Positions 1 through 5,622 of a stretch of 5,622 nt of DNA are shown here, in pieces. The number at the start of each line of letters is the position of its first letter. Position 1 is the stretch's first letter. The notes under the pieces were generated by a model. That model saw only the letters and a list, made by a program, of their open reading frames with translations, was not told the DNA's origin and searched no databases. Where the stretch lies: NCBI GenBank assembly GCA_903932385.1, contig CAIZGA010000248.1, forward strand, positions 1 to 5,622, in the 5' to 3' direction. The stretch is from an uncultured Acidobacteriota bacterium. GTDB taxonomy: Bacteria > Acidobacteriota > Terriglobia > Terriglobales > Acidobacteriaceae. The position numbers were made by a program, and so were the translations under genes.

Positions 1-1
1 C

Positions 2-722
2 TACCACAAGCCCGTCTACTCTCTCGTCGCGCGCAATCTGCAGGACCCAGCCGACGCCGCCGACATCACCCCAGGAAGTCTTCATCAAGATTTACCGCGG
101 CATCGGCAGTTTCCACGGCGGCTCCAGCCTGCGCACATGGATCTACCGCATCGCGCTCCACGAAGCCAGCAACCAACGCCGCTGGTGGATTCGCCACAAA
201 CGCCGCGAAATCGCCATCGAGTCCGACGACCTCGGCCGCTGTCCCAACACGCATGACTCGCGTCCCATCGCCGACTCCATCGCCGACCCCGGCCCCTCGC
301 CCTTTGACTCCGTCGCGCAGCGCGAACTCAACGCCACCATCGCCTTCGCTCTCTCCCGCGTGCCAGAAAGTTTCCGCGCCGTCCTCGTCCTTCGCGAAAT
401 TGAAGGCCTCTCGTATGAAGAAATCGCCGACGTCTTAAAGATTCAACCCGGCACCGTGAAGTCCCGCCTCATGCGCGGCCGTCAGGCCCTGCGTGCAGAG
501 CTTGCCCCGCTGCAGACTCCGCAGCTCGCCTTCACTGCCGTCAAAAAAGCCGCCGGTAAATCTTCCGCTCCCGCCGTGCTGCCGGAAATCAAGCTTGCCG
601 ATTTGTCGCAGCCCATCAACGCGCTCATCGCCCACGTCGAAGACGCTTTCCATGCTGAACGCCCGCTACGCATTCCGCCGCAATCCGACTTCGGCATCAG
701 CTCTGAGGAGGCAGCGTTATGA
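2..722 (+). CDS. ECF-type RNA polymerase sigma factor (RpoE-like), 5' end outside window, apparent frameshift
   Basis: Extracytoplasmic-function sigma factor that would direct RNA polymerase to an envelope-stress or similar regulon. Region 2 is split over two frames. From base 2 the reading is YHKPVYSLVARNLQDPADAA then DIT. From base 72, one base out of phase, it continues QEVFIKIYRGIGSFHGG and then LRTWIYRIALHEASNQRRWW, typical of regions 2.2-2.4. Together these give the standard 'DITQEVFIK' only if one C of the run at 69-72 is removed. Read literally, the upstream frame stops at 254-256. Region 4 lies at about 360-490 (VPESFRAVLVLREIEGLSYE, then the helix-turn-helix IADVLKIQPGTVKSRLMRGR). 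A tail of roughly 70 residues after region 4 is longer than usual. The TGA overlaps the ATG of the anti-sigma gene. The family call is secure; whether the frameshift is real or a sequencing error cannot be told from here. Confidence 0.88.
   Translation, partial: TTSPSTLSSRAICRTQPTPPTSPQEVFIKIYRGIGSFHGGSSLRTWIYRIALHEASNQRRWWIRHKRREIAIESDDLGRCPNTHDSRPIADSIADPGPSPFDSVAQRELNATIAFALSRVPESFRAVLVLREIEGLSYEEIADVLKIQPGTVKSRLMRGRQALRAELAPLQTPQLAFTAVKKAAGKSSAPAVLPEIKLADLSQPINALIAHVEDAFHAERPLRIPPQSDFGISSEEAAL
705..722 (+). promoter_or_regulatory. Shine-Dalgarno and ATGA start/stop overlap coupling sigma to anti-sigma
   Basis: GAGGAG at 705-710 sits 8 bases before the ATG at 719-721, and the sigma stop TGA (720-722) overlaps that ATG. 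This supports the chosen anti-sigma start. It also implies translational coupling, which would keep sigma and anti-sigma in balanced amounts. Confidence 0.8.
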
Positions 723-1435
723 GTCCGCTCAACGTGCGCCAGCCAGGTGCATGCGATTATTTCCGCTCCCAGTTTTCTGATTATCTCGACGGCACCCTCA
801 CCGGCCTCGGCATGCAGGCCATCGCCGCGCATTTTGATTTCTGCCCCACCTGCAGCGAAGAATTCTCCGCCTGGTTCGCCGCGCAATCCGGCCTCTCGCA
901 ACTCGGCCGCGCCGCCGCGCCCGCCAATCTCGCAGACCGCCTCCGCTCCGCCATCGCCCTTGAACGCGAAGCCGAGCAGCGCTCGCTCCTCCACGCCTTC
1001 CGCCCCACTTCCCTCGCGCAGTTGTGGAATGATTCCGTCGGCCCAATCTTCTACCGCGCCATCGGCGGCATGGCCAGCACTGCTGTCCTGATGACCGCCT
1101 GCGCCCTGCTCCTCGGCGTCCTCTCCGCGCCCGCGCCGCTCATCGCAGATAACAGCCCCGCCAGCGGCAGCACCGGTCCGCGCTATCTCTACTCCAGCGT
1201 TCAGCCCCAGGCCGTGCAGATGGACCACGACGACACCCTGCTCGTTCAGGCCTTCGTCAACTCGCAAGGCCACATCTACGACTACCGCATCCTCTCCGGC
1301 CCCGACACACCGGAAATCCGCACCTCCATCAACGACCGCCTGCTCTTCAGCGTCTACCAGCCGGCCCTCGTCTTCGGCCAACCTGTCCGCGGCTCCGTCC
1401 TGATTTCCTTCGCCGGCATCAGTGTTCATGGCTGA
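719..1435 (+). CDS. Membrane zinc-finger anti-sigma factor with TonB-like C-terminal domain
   Basis: Predicted 238-residue anti-sigma factor for the upstream ECF sigma. The N-terminus matches the ZAS/zf-HC2 pattern: C12, then H38-x3-C42-x2-C45 (HFDFCPTC), a zinc-binding domain that typically clamps sigma at the inner face of the membrane. Residues about 114-136 (AIGGMASTAVLMTACALLLG and following) form one hydrophobic membrane span, so the remainder should be periplasmic. Residues about 170-236 resemble a TonB C-terminal domain: a strand with 'VNSQGHIYDYRILSG', then 'SVYQPALVFGQPVRGSVLIS', the usual Px(2-3)GxPV strand. The ORF overlaps the sigma stop by four bases and has a good ribosome-binding site, so the pair is almost certainly co-transcribed. 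The partner assignment rests on this gene order, and the signal sensed is unknown. The ZAS and membrane-span calls are firm; the TonB-like call is by eye. Confidence 0.85.
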   Translation: MSPLNVRQPGACDYFRSQFSDYLDGTLTGLGMQAIAAHFDFCPTCSEEFSAWFAAQSGLSQLGRAAAPANLADRLRSAIALEREAEQRSLLHAFRPTSLAQLWNDSVGPIFYRAIGGMASTAVLMTACALLLGVLSAPAPLIADNSPASGSTGPRYLYSSVQPQAVQMDHDDTLLVQAFVNSQGHIYDYRILSGPDTPEIRTSINDRLLFSVYQPALVFGQPVRGSVLISFAGISVHG

Positions 1436-1777
1436 TGGCTCCGTCCACGGCTAATGCAGCATCGCGCATCAGCGAAATAAAAATCCCTCCCCACCACCGC
1501 CGTCATTCAGAATGCGCAGCGCGAAGAACCCCTGTAGTTGCTCTTGCAGTTGCCTCACCCCCGCCGTTATCCGCCTATCGCTTTTAGTTCTATCGGTGTT
1601 ATCTCTGTGAATCGGTGCAATCTGTGGTCGGCTCTTGCCTTTCCCAGTCCCCACCCTTGGCCCTATCGGTGTCCCATCGGTGAAATCGGTGTTAGTCCTT
1701 TCACCTTGTTCGCGTTCAGCCTATCGCCTCACGCCACACATCCCCCCGTTTTGCCGTAAACTCTCCATATCACCACC
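1436..1777. other. Intergenic region between anti-sigma and TPR genes
   Basis: About 340 bases without a convincing gene. From 1436 to about 1530 I see only a short inverted pair (GCTGATG at 1431-1437, CATCAGC at 1467-1473) with no T-tract after it, so no good terminator for the sigma/anti-sigma operon. The 1530-1700 part carries the repeat family annotated separately. TAAACT at 1757-1762 is a possible -10 element for the TPR gene, but no recognisable -35 accompanies it. Confidence 0.6.
1579..1700 (+). repeat. Intergenic ATCGGTG-type short repeat cluster (copy A)
   Basis: ATCGGTG or close variants start at 1592, 1601 (ATCTCTGTG), 1611, 1620 (ATCTGTG), 1665, 1676 and 1685. Start-to-start spacing inside the two groups is 9, 10, 9 and 11, 9 bases, about one helical turn. 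The segment 1665-1700 matches 4986-5021 at about 31 of 36 positions, including the trailing TTAxTCCTTT. CGCTTTT at 1579-1585, followed shortly by ATCGGTGTTAT, also recurs at 4972-4996. The same sequence type therefore occurs in both large intergenic gaps of this window and not in the genes. Its function is unknown: it could be a dispersed non-autonomous element or an array of protein-binding sites. Confidence 0.75.
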
Positions 1778-1779
1778 GT

Positions 1780-1792
1780 GGAGGCACCGTTG
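1780..1792 (+). promoter_or_regulatory. Shine-Dalgarno GGAGG deciding the TTG start of the TPR gene
   Basis: GGAGG at 1780-1784 lies 5 bases before an in-frame TTG at 1790-1792. The alternative GTG at 1778-1780 overlaps this Shine-Dalgarno sequence and has no ribosome-binding site of its own. Starting at TTG gives a compact signal peptide beginning M-H-R-S-K. Confidence 0.65.
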
Positions 1793-3655
1793 CACCGCTC
1801 CAAACTTCATCACTTTGTCCTTCTGTTTCTCGCCTTCTGCCTCTCCGTGGCCACCGCGCTCGCGCAATCCGCGCCGCCGCCCCCCGACGCGCCCGAGCAG
1901 TCCCCCACCTCGCCGCCGCAATCCATTGACAGCGTCTACTCCAGCACCTCCGGCCAGACCCGTGTCCGCAATGCCCTGCCGCCGCCGCCCTCGGCCATCG
2001 ACCCCGCCGGCCCCGCCGTCAGCCTTGAAACCAACGAACCGCTCTTCTTCCTCGCCGCCGCCCTCAACGTCTGCGGATACGATATCGGCCTGAAAGATTC
2101 CGCTCCCGTCCGCATCGCCGTTCGCAATGAGATGAACCAGGCGCTGGAAGAATCCGCTGCCGCCCGCGATGCCCGCGACCAGCTCTGCCTCTTCATCCAC
2201 CGTCGCGACGCCGGCGATGAAGACCGCAACGTCTCGCAGTATATTTCGCTCGCCGTCTATCTCACGCCGCCGCCCGAGCTTTCCCCCTCCGCCGAATCGC
2301 AGGACATGCCGCCAGACTCCACCGGCGTCGTCGGCGTACTTCCCTATCTCCGCAAATTTGCCAACGCCATCAATCTCCACCTCATCTGGCTTCGCCATCG
2401 GCCGGACTACGAAGACATCACCAACGCCATCCACGATCCCATGACCCGCATGGTGCTGGAGACCAACATCTATCTCAAGCAGCCCGCCTCCACCTACGAA
2501 GGCCGCCGCTTCCTCGTCCTGCTCGAACCGATGCTCTCGCCCACCCTCACCAACGCGCGCGTCTACGGTGCGGATTACATCGTTGTCACTTCGCCCTCCG
2601 CCACGCCGCCGCCCGTTCCCACCGCACGCACCACCTACGCCGTCCATCTCGATGAGATTCGCCACACCTATCTCCACTATCAAATCGAGCCGCTCATCTA
2701 CACCCGCGCCGGTTCGCTGGAACGCATGGTCGGCTTCCTCACCATCGTCCGCAACGCGCCCATCGACTTCAGTTTCCGCAGCGACATCGTCGCCTTCTTC
2801 ACCGAGTGCCTCATCCGCGCCATTGAAACCCGCCTCATGGATACCGGCATTCCGCATCCCCCGCCGCCGCCCGCCAACAGCCCGCGTTACATCTTCGACA
2901 AATACGCCATCGACGTCGACGCGTGGGACCACCAGACCGAGGCCTTCCGCCGCGCCAAAATCGATCGCGACGTCCACACCGGCTTCGTTCTCGCGCAATA
3001 TTTTTACGAGCAGATTTCCCGCTTTGAAAAAAGTCCCGACAGCCTCAATGACGCCATGGGAGAAATCGTCTACGGCATGCCCGTTGACCGCGAACTCTCC
3101 GTCGCCAAGCATGTCGTCTTCTCCGCCTACGGATCCTCTGACGTGCTGCAGCATGTCCCGCGCCAGCTCACCGGCCTCGACCTCGCAGACCTCGACATGA
3201 TTAAAGGCAAGAATGACGACGCCGAAGAAATCGCGCAGAAGGTCCTCGACTCCAAACCCGCGCCGGAAGACGCAGCCCGCGCCAACTTCATCCTCGGCCG
3301 CATCGACATTCTCGAACGCGAAACTGAAGACGCCATCGCCGCCTTCCAGCAGACCGTAAAACTCTCGCAGGACCCGCGCACTCTCGCCTGGGCCCACATC
3401 TATCTCGGCCGCATTTACGACATCAACACCACGCCGGATAAAAATCTTCGCGACCAGGCCCTCGCCGAATATCGCGCCGCCCTCGCCGTCCGCGACAGCC
3501 AGCCCGATACCAAGACCGCCGCCGAAGCCGGCATCAAGCAACCCTTCGTCCTGCCCAAGTCCGCCATGCGCGATAGCGACGACGACGCCACGCTCGACCC
3601 CAGCGGCAAAGCCGAAAAAGAAAATTACAAACCCGACCCACCCTCCGGCAAATAA
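1790..3655 (+). CDS. Secreted TPR-repeat protein with possible degenerate metallopeptidase-like domain
   Basis: 621 residues from the TTG start (625 if the GTG at 1778 is used). Residues 1-25 form a classical Sec signal peptide: basic start, hydrophobic FVLLFLAFCLSVATA, and an ALA|Q cleavage site. A proline-rich linker follows (about 28-75). The central part (about 85-365) is predicted globular and contains HLDEIRHTYLHYQIEPLIY with H292-T-Y-L-H296, which resembles a peptidase HExxH motif with the Glu replaced. A second proline-rich stretch lies at about 355-364. The C-terminus has about three TPR-like helical pairs: about 461-486 (DLDMIKGKNDDAEEIAQKVL), 493-526 (ANFILGRIDILERETEDAIA) and 530-566 (AWAHIYLGRIYDI, then QALAEYRAALAV). 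The tail is charged and disordered-looking. TPRs usually mediate protein contacts, so an exported scaffold is plausible. I cannot assign a specific function. The gene stands alone on its strand and converges on the ferritin-like gene. Confidence 0.85.
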   Translation: MHRSKLHHFVLLFLAFCLSVATALAQSAPPPPDAPEQSPTSPPQSIDSVYSSTSGQTRVRNALPPPPSAIDPAGPAVSLETNEPLFFLAAALNVCGYDIGLKDSAPVRIAVRNEMNQALEESAAARDARDQLCLFIHRRDAGDEDRNVSQYISLAVYLTPPPELSPSAESQDMPPDSTGVVGVLPYLRKFANAINLHLIWLRHRPDYEDITNAIHDPMTRMVLETNIYLKQPASTYEGRRFLVLLEPMLSPTLTNARVYGADYIVVTSPSATPPPVPTARTTYAVHLDEIRHTYLHYQIEPLIYTRAGSLERMVGFLTIVRNAPIDFSFRSDIVAFFTECLIRAIETRLMDTGIPHPPPPPANSPRYIFDKYAIDVDAWDHQTEAFRRAKIDRDVHTGFVLAQYFYEQISRFEKSPDSLNDAMGEIVYGMPVDRELSVAKHVVFSAYGSSDVLQHVPRQLTGLDLADLDMIKGKNDDAEEIAQKVLDSKPAPEDAARANFILGRIDILERETEDAIAAFQQTVKLSQDPRTLAWAHIYLGRIYDINTTPDKNLRDQALAEYRAALAVRDSQPDTKTAAEAGIKQPFVLPKSAMRDSDDDATLDPSGKAEKENYKPDPPSGK

Positions 3656-3663
3656 TCTTCCGC

Positions 3664-3700
3664 AAAAAATCCGGCCAGCAGAGTCTCCTCCGCTGGCCGG
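3664..3700 (-). terminator. Rho-independent terminator of the ferritin-like gene
   Basis: A perfect 9-bp stem (CCGGCCAGC at 3671-3679, GCTGGCCGG at 3692-3700) encloses a 12-base loop. The A-run at 3664-3669 reads as a T-tract immediately after the stem on the minus strand, about 20 bases past the stop of the minus-strand gene. On the plus strand the stem is followed by CAATCGTTTC, a poor U-tract, so any service to the TPR gene would be weak. Confidence 0.85.
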
Positions 3701-3719
3701 CAATCGTTTCAAGTGAGGT

Positions 3720-4724
3720 CTACTCTGCCGCCGGTATGCCGCCGCTAACATTGGCCTGCACCGATGCCGTCACCACCGACGAGAAGCTGGCCTGCGCCGC
3801 CACACTCGTCACTGTCATCGGATATGTTCCCGCGCTGATGAACGGTGTCAGTGCCGCCGCCGCCGTTGTGCTGCTGTTGCCGCTCGCGCTCACAATCAAT
3901 CCCGTCAGCCCGTCGGTGATTTCATAATTCAAATTGTTGGCCGGCACCACGTTGATGCCCGCATAGATCGGCGAACCCAGCGTCACTGCCGGTATCGCCC
4001 GTGCCAGTGCGCGATGTTCTGACTCCACGCCAAGTATCGACGCCGCCACTTTCGCATACAGCACCAGATCAGCCTGCGTCAGGTTGCTTCCGCTCATCGC
4101 GGGGTTCGCCTGCGTCGCGCTGAAGTTGTTGTAACCCGCAGCCATCGATGAAAATTCCTCCACCGCCGTCATGTACGCGCCGATGAACGCCGTCTCCAGC
4201 GCCAGAATCACCGGCAGAAAACTTGAGAGTGAACTGAACGTTCCGCTCGGATAATAAAACGTCTGCGGTATTCCCGCCGCCGCATCGCCGCTGCCGTTGG
4301 TGGCCAGCCCCAGCAGCGAACGCAGCAGTTGTGCATGCGCCACTTCTTCCAGCAACGCGCCCTGCAGATACGCCACATTGATCGCATTGCCGGACACGCT
4401 CACATTCGTCGCCGTGCCGCCCGAGCCCGCCAGGTTCGCGTCCGTGATCACCCCCGAGGAGGAAAGCGCCGTGTAATACGTTGTAATGGCCAGGCTCTCC
4501 GCAATCAACGCCGCCGTCAATATCTGCGTCGCCGTGTCTGTTGTGTTCGCTGCGGATACAGTGCCGGTCGTCATCGAACTGCTGTCGCAGCCGCTGATGA
4601 TGGCCGTCGTAGCCGCGCCCAGTCCGAACATCGTCGCCCCGGTCAAAAACGACCGGCGATTAATTCCATTCTCTGTGTTCAGTGATTGCAGCAGGTTGGA
4701 TTTCAACAGACGGTCCTTCAGCAT
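3720..4724 (-). CDS. Tat-exported ferritin-like domain protein, probable lipoprotein
   Basis: 334 residues, ATG start with GAGGTGA (4729-4735) just upstream, TAG stop. Residues 22-28 (N-R-R-S-F-L-T) form a twin-arginine motif. A hydrophobic stretch follows and ends in a lipobox I-S-G-C46, so the protein is probably exported folded and lipid-anchored; D47 at +2 would favour inner-membrane retention by the E. coli rule. The ferritin-like four-helix pattern shows E76 (LIAESLAITTYY), E127xxH130 (EEVAHAQLL), E177 (ALETAFIGAY) and E234xxH237 (GVESEHRALA), the expected diiron ligands. This fits the Ferritin_2 type of exported ferritin-like proteins (related to desiccation-associated proteins) rather than iron-storage ferritin. 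Helices 1 and 2 are separated by a Gly/Ser/Thr-rich insert. About 80 Ser/Thr/Ala-rich residues follow the last helix. Metal binding is well supported by the residues; catalytic or storage activity is not known. Confidence 0.88.
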   Translation of the reverse strand: MLKDRLLKSNLLQSLNTENGINRRSFLTGATMFGLGAATTAIISGCDSSSMTTGTVSAANTTDTATQILTAALIAESLAITTYYTALSSSGVITDANLAGSGGTATNVSVSGNAINVAYLQGALLEEVAHAQLLRSLLGLATNGSGDAAAGIPQTFYYPSGTFSSLSSFLPVILALETAFIGAYMTAVEEFSSMAAGYNNFSATQANPAMSGSNLTQADLVLYAKVAASILGVESEHRALARAIPAVTLGSPIYAGINVVPANNLNYEITDGLTGLIVSASGNSSTTAAAALTPFISAGTYPMTVTSVAAQASFSSVVTASVQANVSGGIPAAE

Positions 4725-4743
4725 GGCTTCACCTCATTGTGTG

Positions 4744-4762
4744 CGCTGCTCGCAGAGCAGCG
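4744..4762 (-). other. Hairpin in the ferritin gene leader
   Basis: CGCTGCT (4744-4750) and AGCAGCG (4756-4762) form a 7-bp stem with a 5-base loop, about 8 bases upstream of the Shine-Dalgarno sequence on the minus strand. It would lie in the 5' leader if transcription starts further upstream. It has no T-tract. It could affect transcript stability or ribosome access, but no known element was recognised. I found no convincing -35/-10 pair for the ferritin gene in this gap. Confidence 0.4.
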
Positions 4763-4862
4763 GGGGGATAATCTTGCACACATCGAGTACGCCGCACTTC
4801 AACAACCGGATTCATCCCGCAAATTTAATTCCACCGACTCACTCACCAATCCCCACAAGCAT

Positions 4863-4976
4863 TTGCTTTTGCCTTACCCCGCCCTAGCAGTTGCCCTTGC
4901 CCTTCCCCGTCCTTCGCACTTGCTTTTGCCTTACCGTGCCCTCGCAGTTGCCTTTGCCCTTACCCGTCCTACGCTT
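4863..4976. repeat. 57-bp direct tandem repeat, two copies
   Basis: Copy 1 is 4863-4919 and copy 2 is 4920-4976. Both start TTGCTTTTGCCTTACC and differ at about 8 of 57 positions. Each unit contains smaller TTGCC/CAGTTGCC repeats, and CAGTTGCC also occurs at 1548-1555 in the other intergenic region. There are no convincing codons. It lies between the divergent ferritin-like and rnc genes and runs directly into the ATCGGTG cluster. Confidence 0.85.
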
Positions 4977-4985
4977 TTGATTGAA

Positions 4986-5021
4986 ATCGGTGTTATATCG
5001 GTGCAATCGGTGTTAATCCTT
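4986..5021 (+). repeat. ATCGGTG short repeat cluster (copy B), upstream of rnc
   Basis: Three perfect ATCGGTG units start at 4986, 4997 and 5006 (spacing 11 and 9), followed by TTAATCCTTT. The same 11/9 spacing and trailing motif occur at 1665-1700, where the sequence ends TTAGTCCTTT. The cluster ends about 43 bases before the rnc start codon. Confidence 0.8.
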
Positions 5022-5051
5022 TGCTCTCCTCCATTTCTCCCTCAAATGTTC

Positions 5052-5057
5052 TAAAGT
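5052..5057 (+). promoter_or_regulatory. Possible -10 element of rnc
   Basis: TAAAGT lies 7 bases before the rnc ATG at 5065, so transcription would start at or next to the A of the ATG, and no Shine-Dalgarno sequence is visible. This suggests a leaderless mRNA. No good -35 hexamer was found at the usual spacing, so the call is tentative. Confidence 0.35.
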
Positions 5058-5064
5058 AATCGCA

Positions 5065-5622
5065 ATGGCGGTCAACTCCACATCTCGCACCCCAGCCCCC
5101 GCCCCGCGCGGCCCGCTTGAGGCCCGCCTCGGTCATCGCTTCTCCCGCCACACCCTGCTTGAGCTTGCCCTCACCCATCGCTCCGTCGCGCATGAACGGG
5201 CTCAGCTGGAGCCAGTCCCCGCCGCCGCAACTCCACTCTCTGACAACGAACAGCTCGAATTCCTCGGCGACGCCGTCGTCGGTCTTCTCGTCGCCGACGA
5301 ACTCTACCGCCGCTACCCTGCGCTCGATGAAGGCGGTCTCACCCGCATGCGTGCTTTTCTCGTCAGCCGCCGCCATCTCGCCACCGTCGCCGCCGCGCTT
5401 TCCGTCGGAGAACATCTCCTGCTCGGCCGCGGCGAGCAGCAAACCGGCGGCCGCAATAAAACCGCGCTCCTCGCCAACGCCATGGAAGCCATCATCGCCG
5501 CCGTCTATCTCGATGCCGGCCTGGAAGCCGCACGCACCATCGTCGTCACCCACATCATCCAGCCCGCACTCTCGCAATTAATTTCCGAGGACTCCACCCA
5601 TCTCACCGTCGGCGACCACAAA
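5065..5622 (+). CDS. rnc: Ribonuclease III (N-terminal catalytic part), cut by window end
   Basis: Endonuclease that cleaves double-stranded RNA in rRNA processing and mRNA turnover, normally as a cytoplasmic homodimer. 186 codons are in the window with no stop. The RNase III signature is N61-E-Q-L-E-F-L-G-D-A-V, supplying E62, E65 and D69 (E. coli E38, E41, D45). E89 in YPALDEGGLTRMRAFLV corresponds to E. coli E65, and GEHLLLGRGE (115-124) is also typical. In LLANAMEAIIAAVYLDAG, E141 matches the essential E117, but N138 stands where E. coli has D114. Residues about 46-60 form a short Pro/Ala-rich insert before the signature. The sequence ends at GDHK, where the linker to the double-stranded-RNA-binding domain normally begins, so that domain lies outside. 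The ATG is the first plausible start in this frame. It lacks a Shine-Dalgarno sequence. Confidence 0.93.
   Translation, partial: MAVNSTSRTPAPAPRGPLEARLGHRFSRHTLLELALTHRSVAHERAQLEPVPAAATPLSDNEQLEFLGDAVVGLLVADELYRRYPALDEGGLTRMRAFLVSRRHLATVAAALSVGEHLLLGRGEQQTGGRNKTALLANAMEAIIAAVYLDAGLEAARTIVVTHIIQPALSQLISEDSTHLTVGDHK

Noticed and set aside
482..1429. 315-residue minus-strand open frame opposite sigma/anti-sigma
   Set aside because: It is the antisense shadow of two recognisable, coupled genes. Composition is low-complexity Ala/Gly/Glu.
1431..1480. Inverted repeat GCTGATG/CATCAGC as terminator of the anti-sigma gene
   Set aside because: The stem is only 7 bp with a 29-base loop and is followed by GAAATAAAAATCC, not a T-tract.
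1538..1759. Small plus-strand frame in the first intergenic region
   Set aside because: Its translation is only the ATCGGTG repeats read as peptide (IGVISV), as also seen in the frame at 4686-5054. It has no ribosome-binding site.
1721..3751. 676-residue open frame on the minus strand opposite the TPR gene
   Set aside because: It mirrors the C-rich third positions of the plus-strand gene. The product is Gly/Val/Asp-rich without domain signatures, while the plus strand has a signal peptide, TPRs and a ribosome-binding site.
4863..5021. Repeats as a CRISPR array
   Set aside because: The 57-bp units are directly adjacent without spacers, and the 7-bp units have only 2-4 bases between them. No cas genes are present.
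4993..5577. 194-residue minus-strand frame opposite rnc
   Set aside because: The plus strand here encodes clear RNase III motifs; the antisense product is a compositional artefact.

Overview
The window looks like chromosomal DNA from a GC-rich acidobacterium of the Acidobacteriaceae (Terriglobia) type. This is an inference. It rests on strong C preference at third codon positions, an ECF sigma factor with the 'ALHEASNQRRWW' type of region 2, an anti-sigma factor carrying a TonB-like C-terminus, and intergenic ATCGGTG-type repeats. No 16S rRNA or other taxonomic marker is present.

Layout. (1) Bases 2-722, plus strand: the 3' part of an ECF RNA polymerase sigma factor, with an apparent one-base frameshift in a CCCC run at 69-72. 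(2) 719-1435, plus strand: a zinc-finger membrane anti-sigma factor whose start overlaps the sigma stop (ATGA). (3) 1436-1789: non-coding DNA with a family of short ATCGGTG repeats. (4) 1790-3655, plus strand: a secreted TPR protein, probably starting at a TTG just after a good Shine-Dalgarno sequence. It has an HTYLH motif that looks like a degenerate HExxH. (5) 3664-3700: an intrinsic terminator serving the minus-strand gene. (6) 3720-4724, minus strand: a Tat-exported, probably lipid-anchored ferritin-like protein with the expected E/ExxH metal ligands. (7) 4725-5064: a divergent intergenic region with a 57-bp tandem repeat and another copy of the ATCGGTG cluster. (8) 5065-5622, plus strand: the RNase III domain of rnc, cut by the window end just before the double-stranded-RNA-binding domain.

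How the genes relate. The sigma and anti-sigma genes form a translationally coupled regulatory pair, the usual arrangement in which a membrane protein holds the sigma factor until an envelope signal arrives. The TPR protein and the ferritin-like protein are convergent, and both are predicted to be exported. Nothing in the sequence ties them to one pathway. rnc is transcribed away from the ferritin gene and may be leaderless.

I saw no tRNA, rRNA, CRISPR array, transposase or clear anti-phage system. The less ordinary items are the shared intergenic repeat family with near-helical spacing, the possible dead-peptidase domain in the TPR protein, the sigma-factor frameshift, the TonB-like fusion on the anti-sigma factor, and an Asp-to-Asn change at a catalytic position of RNase III.
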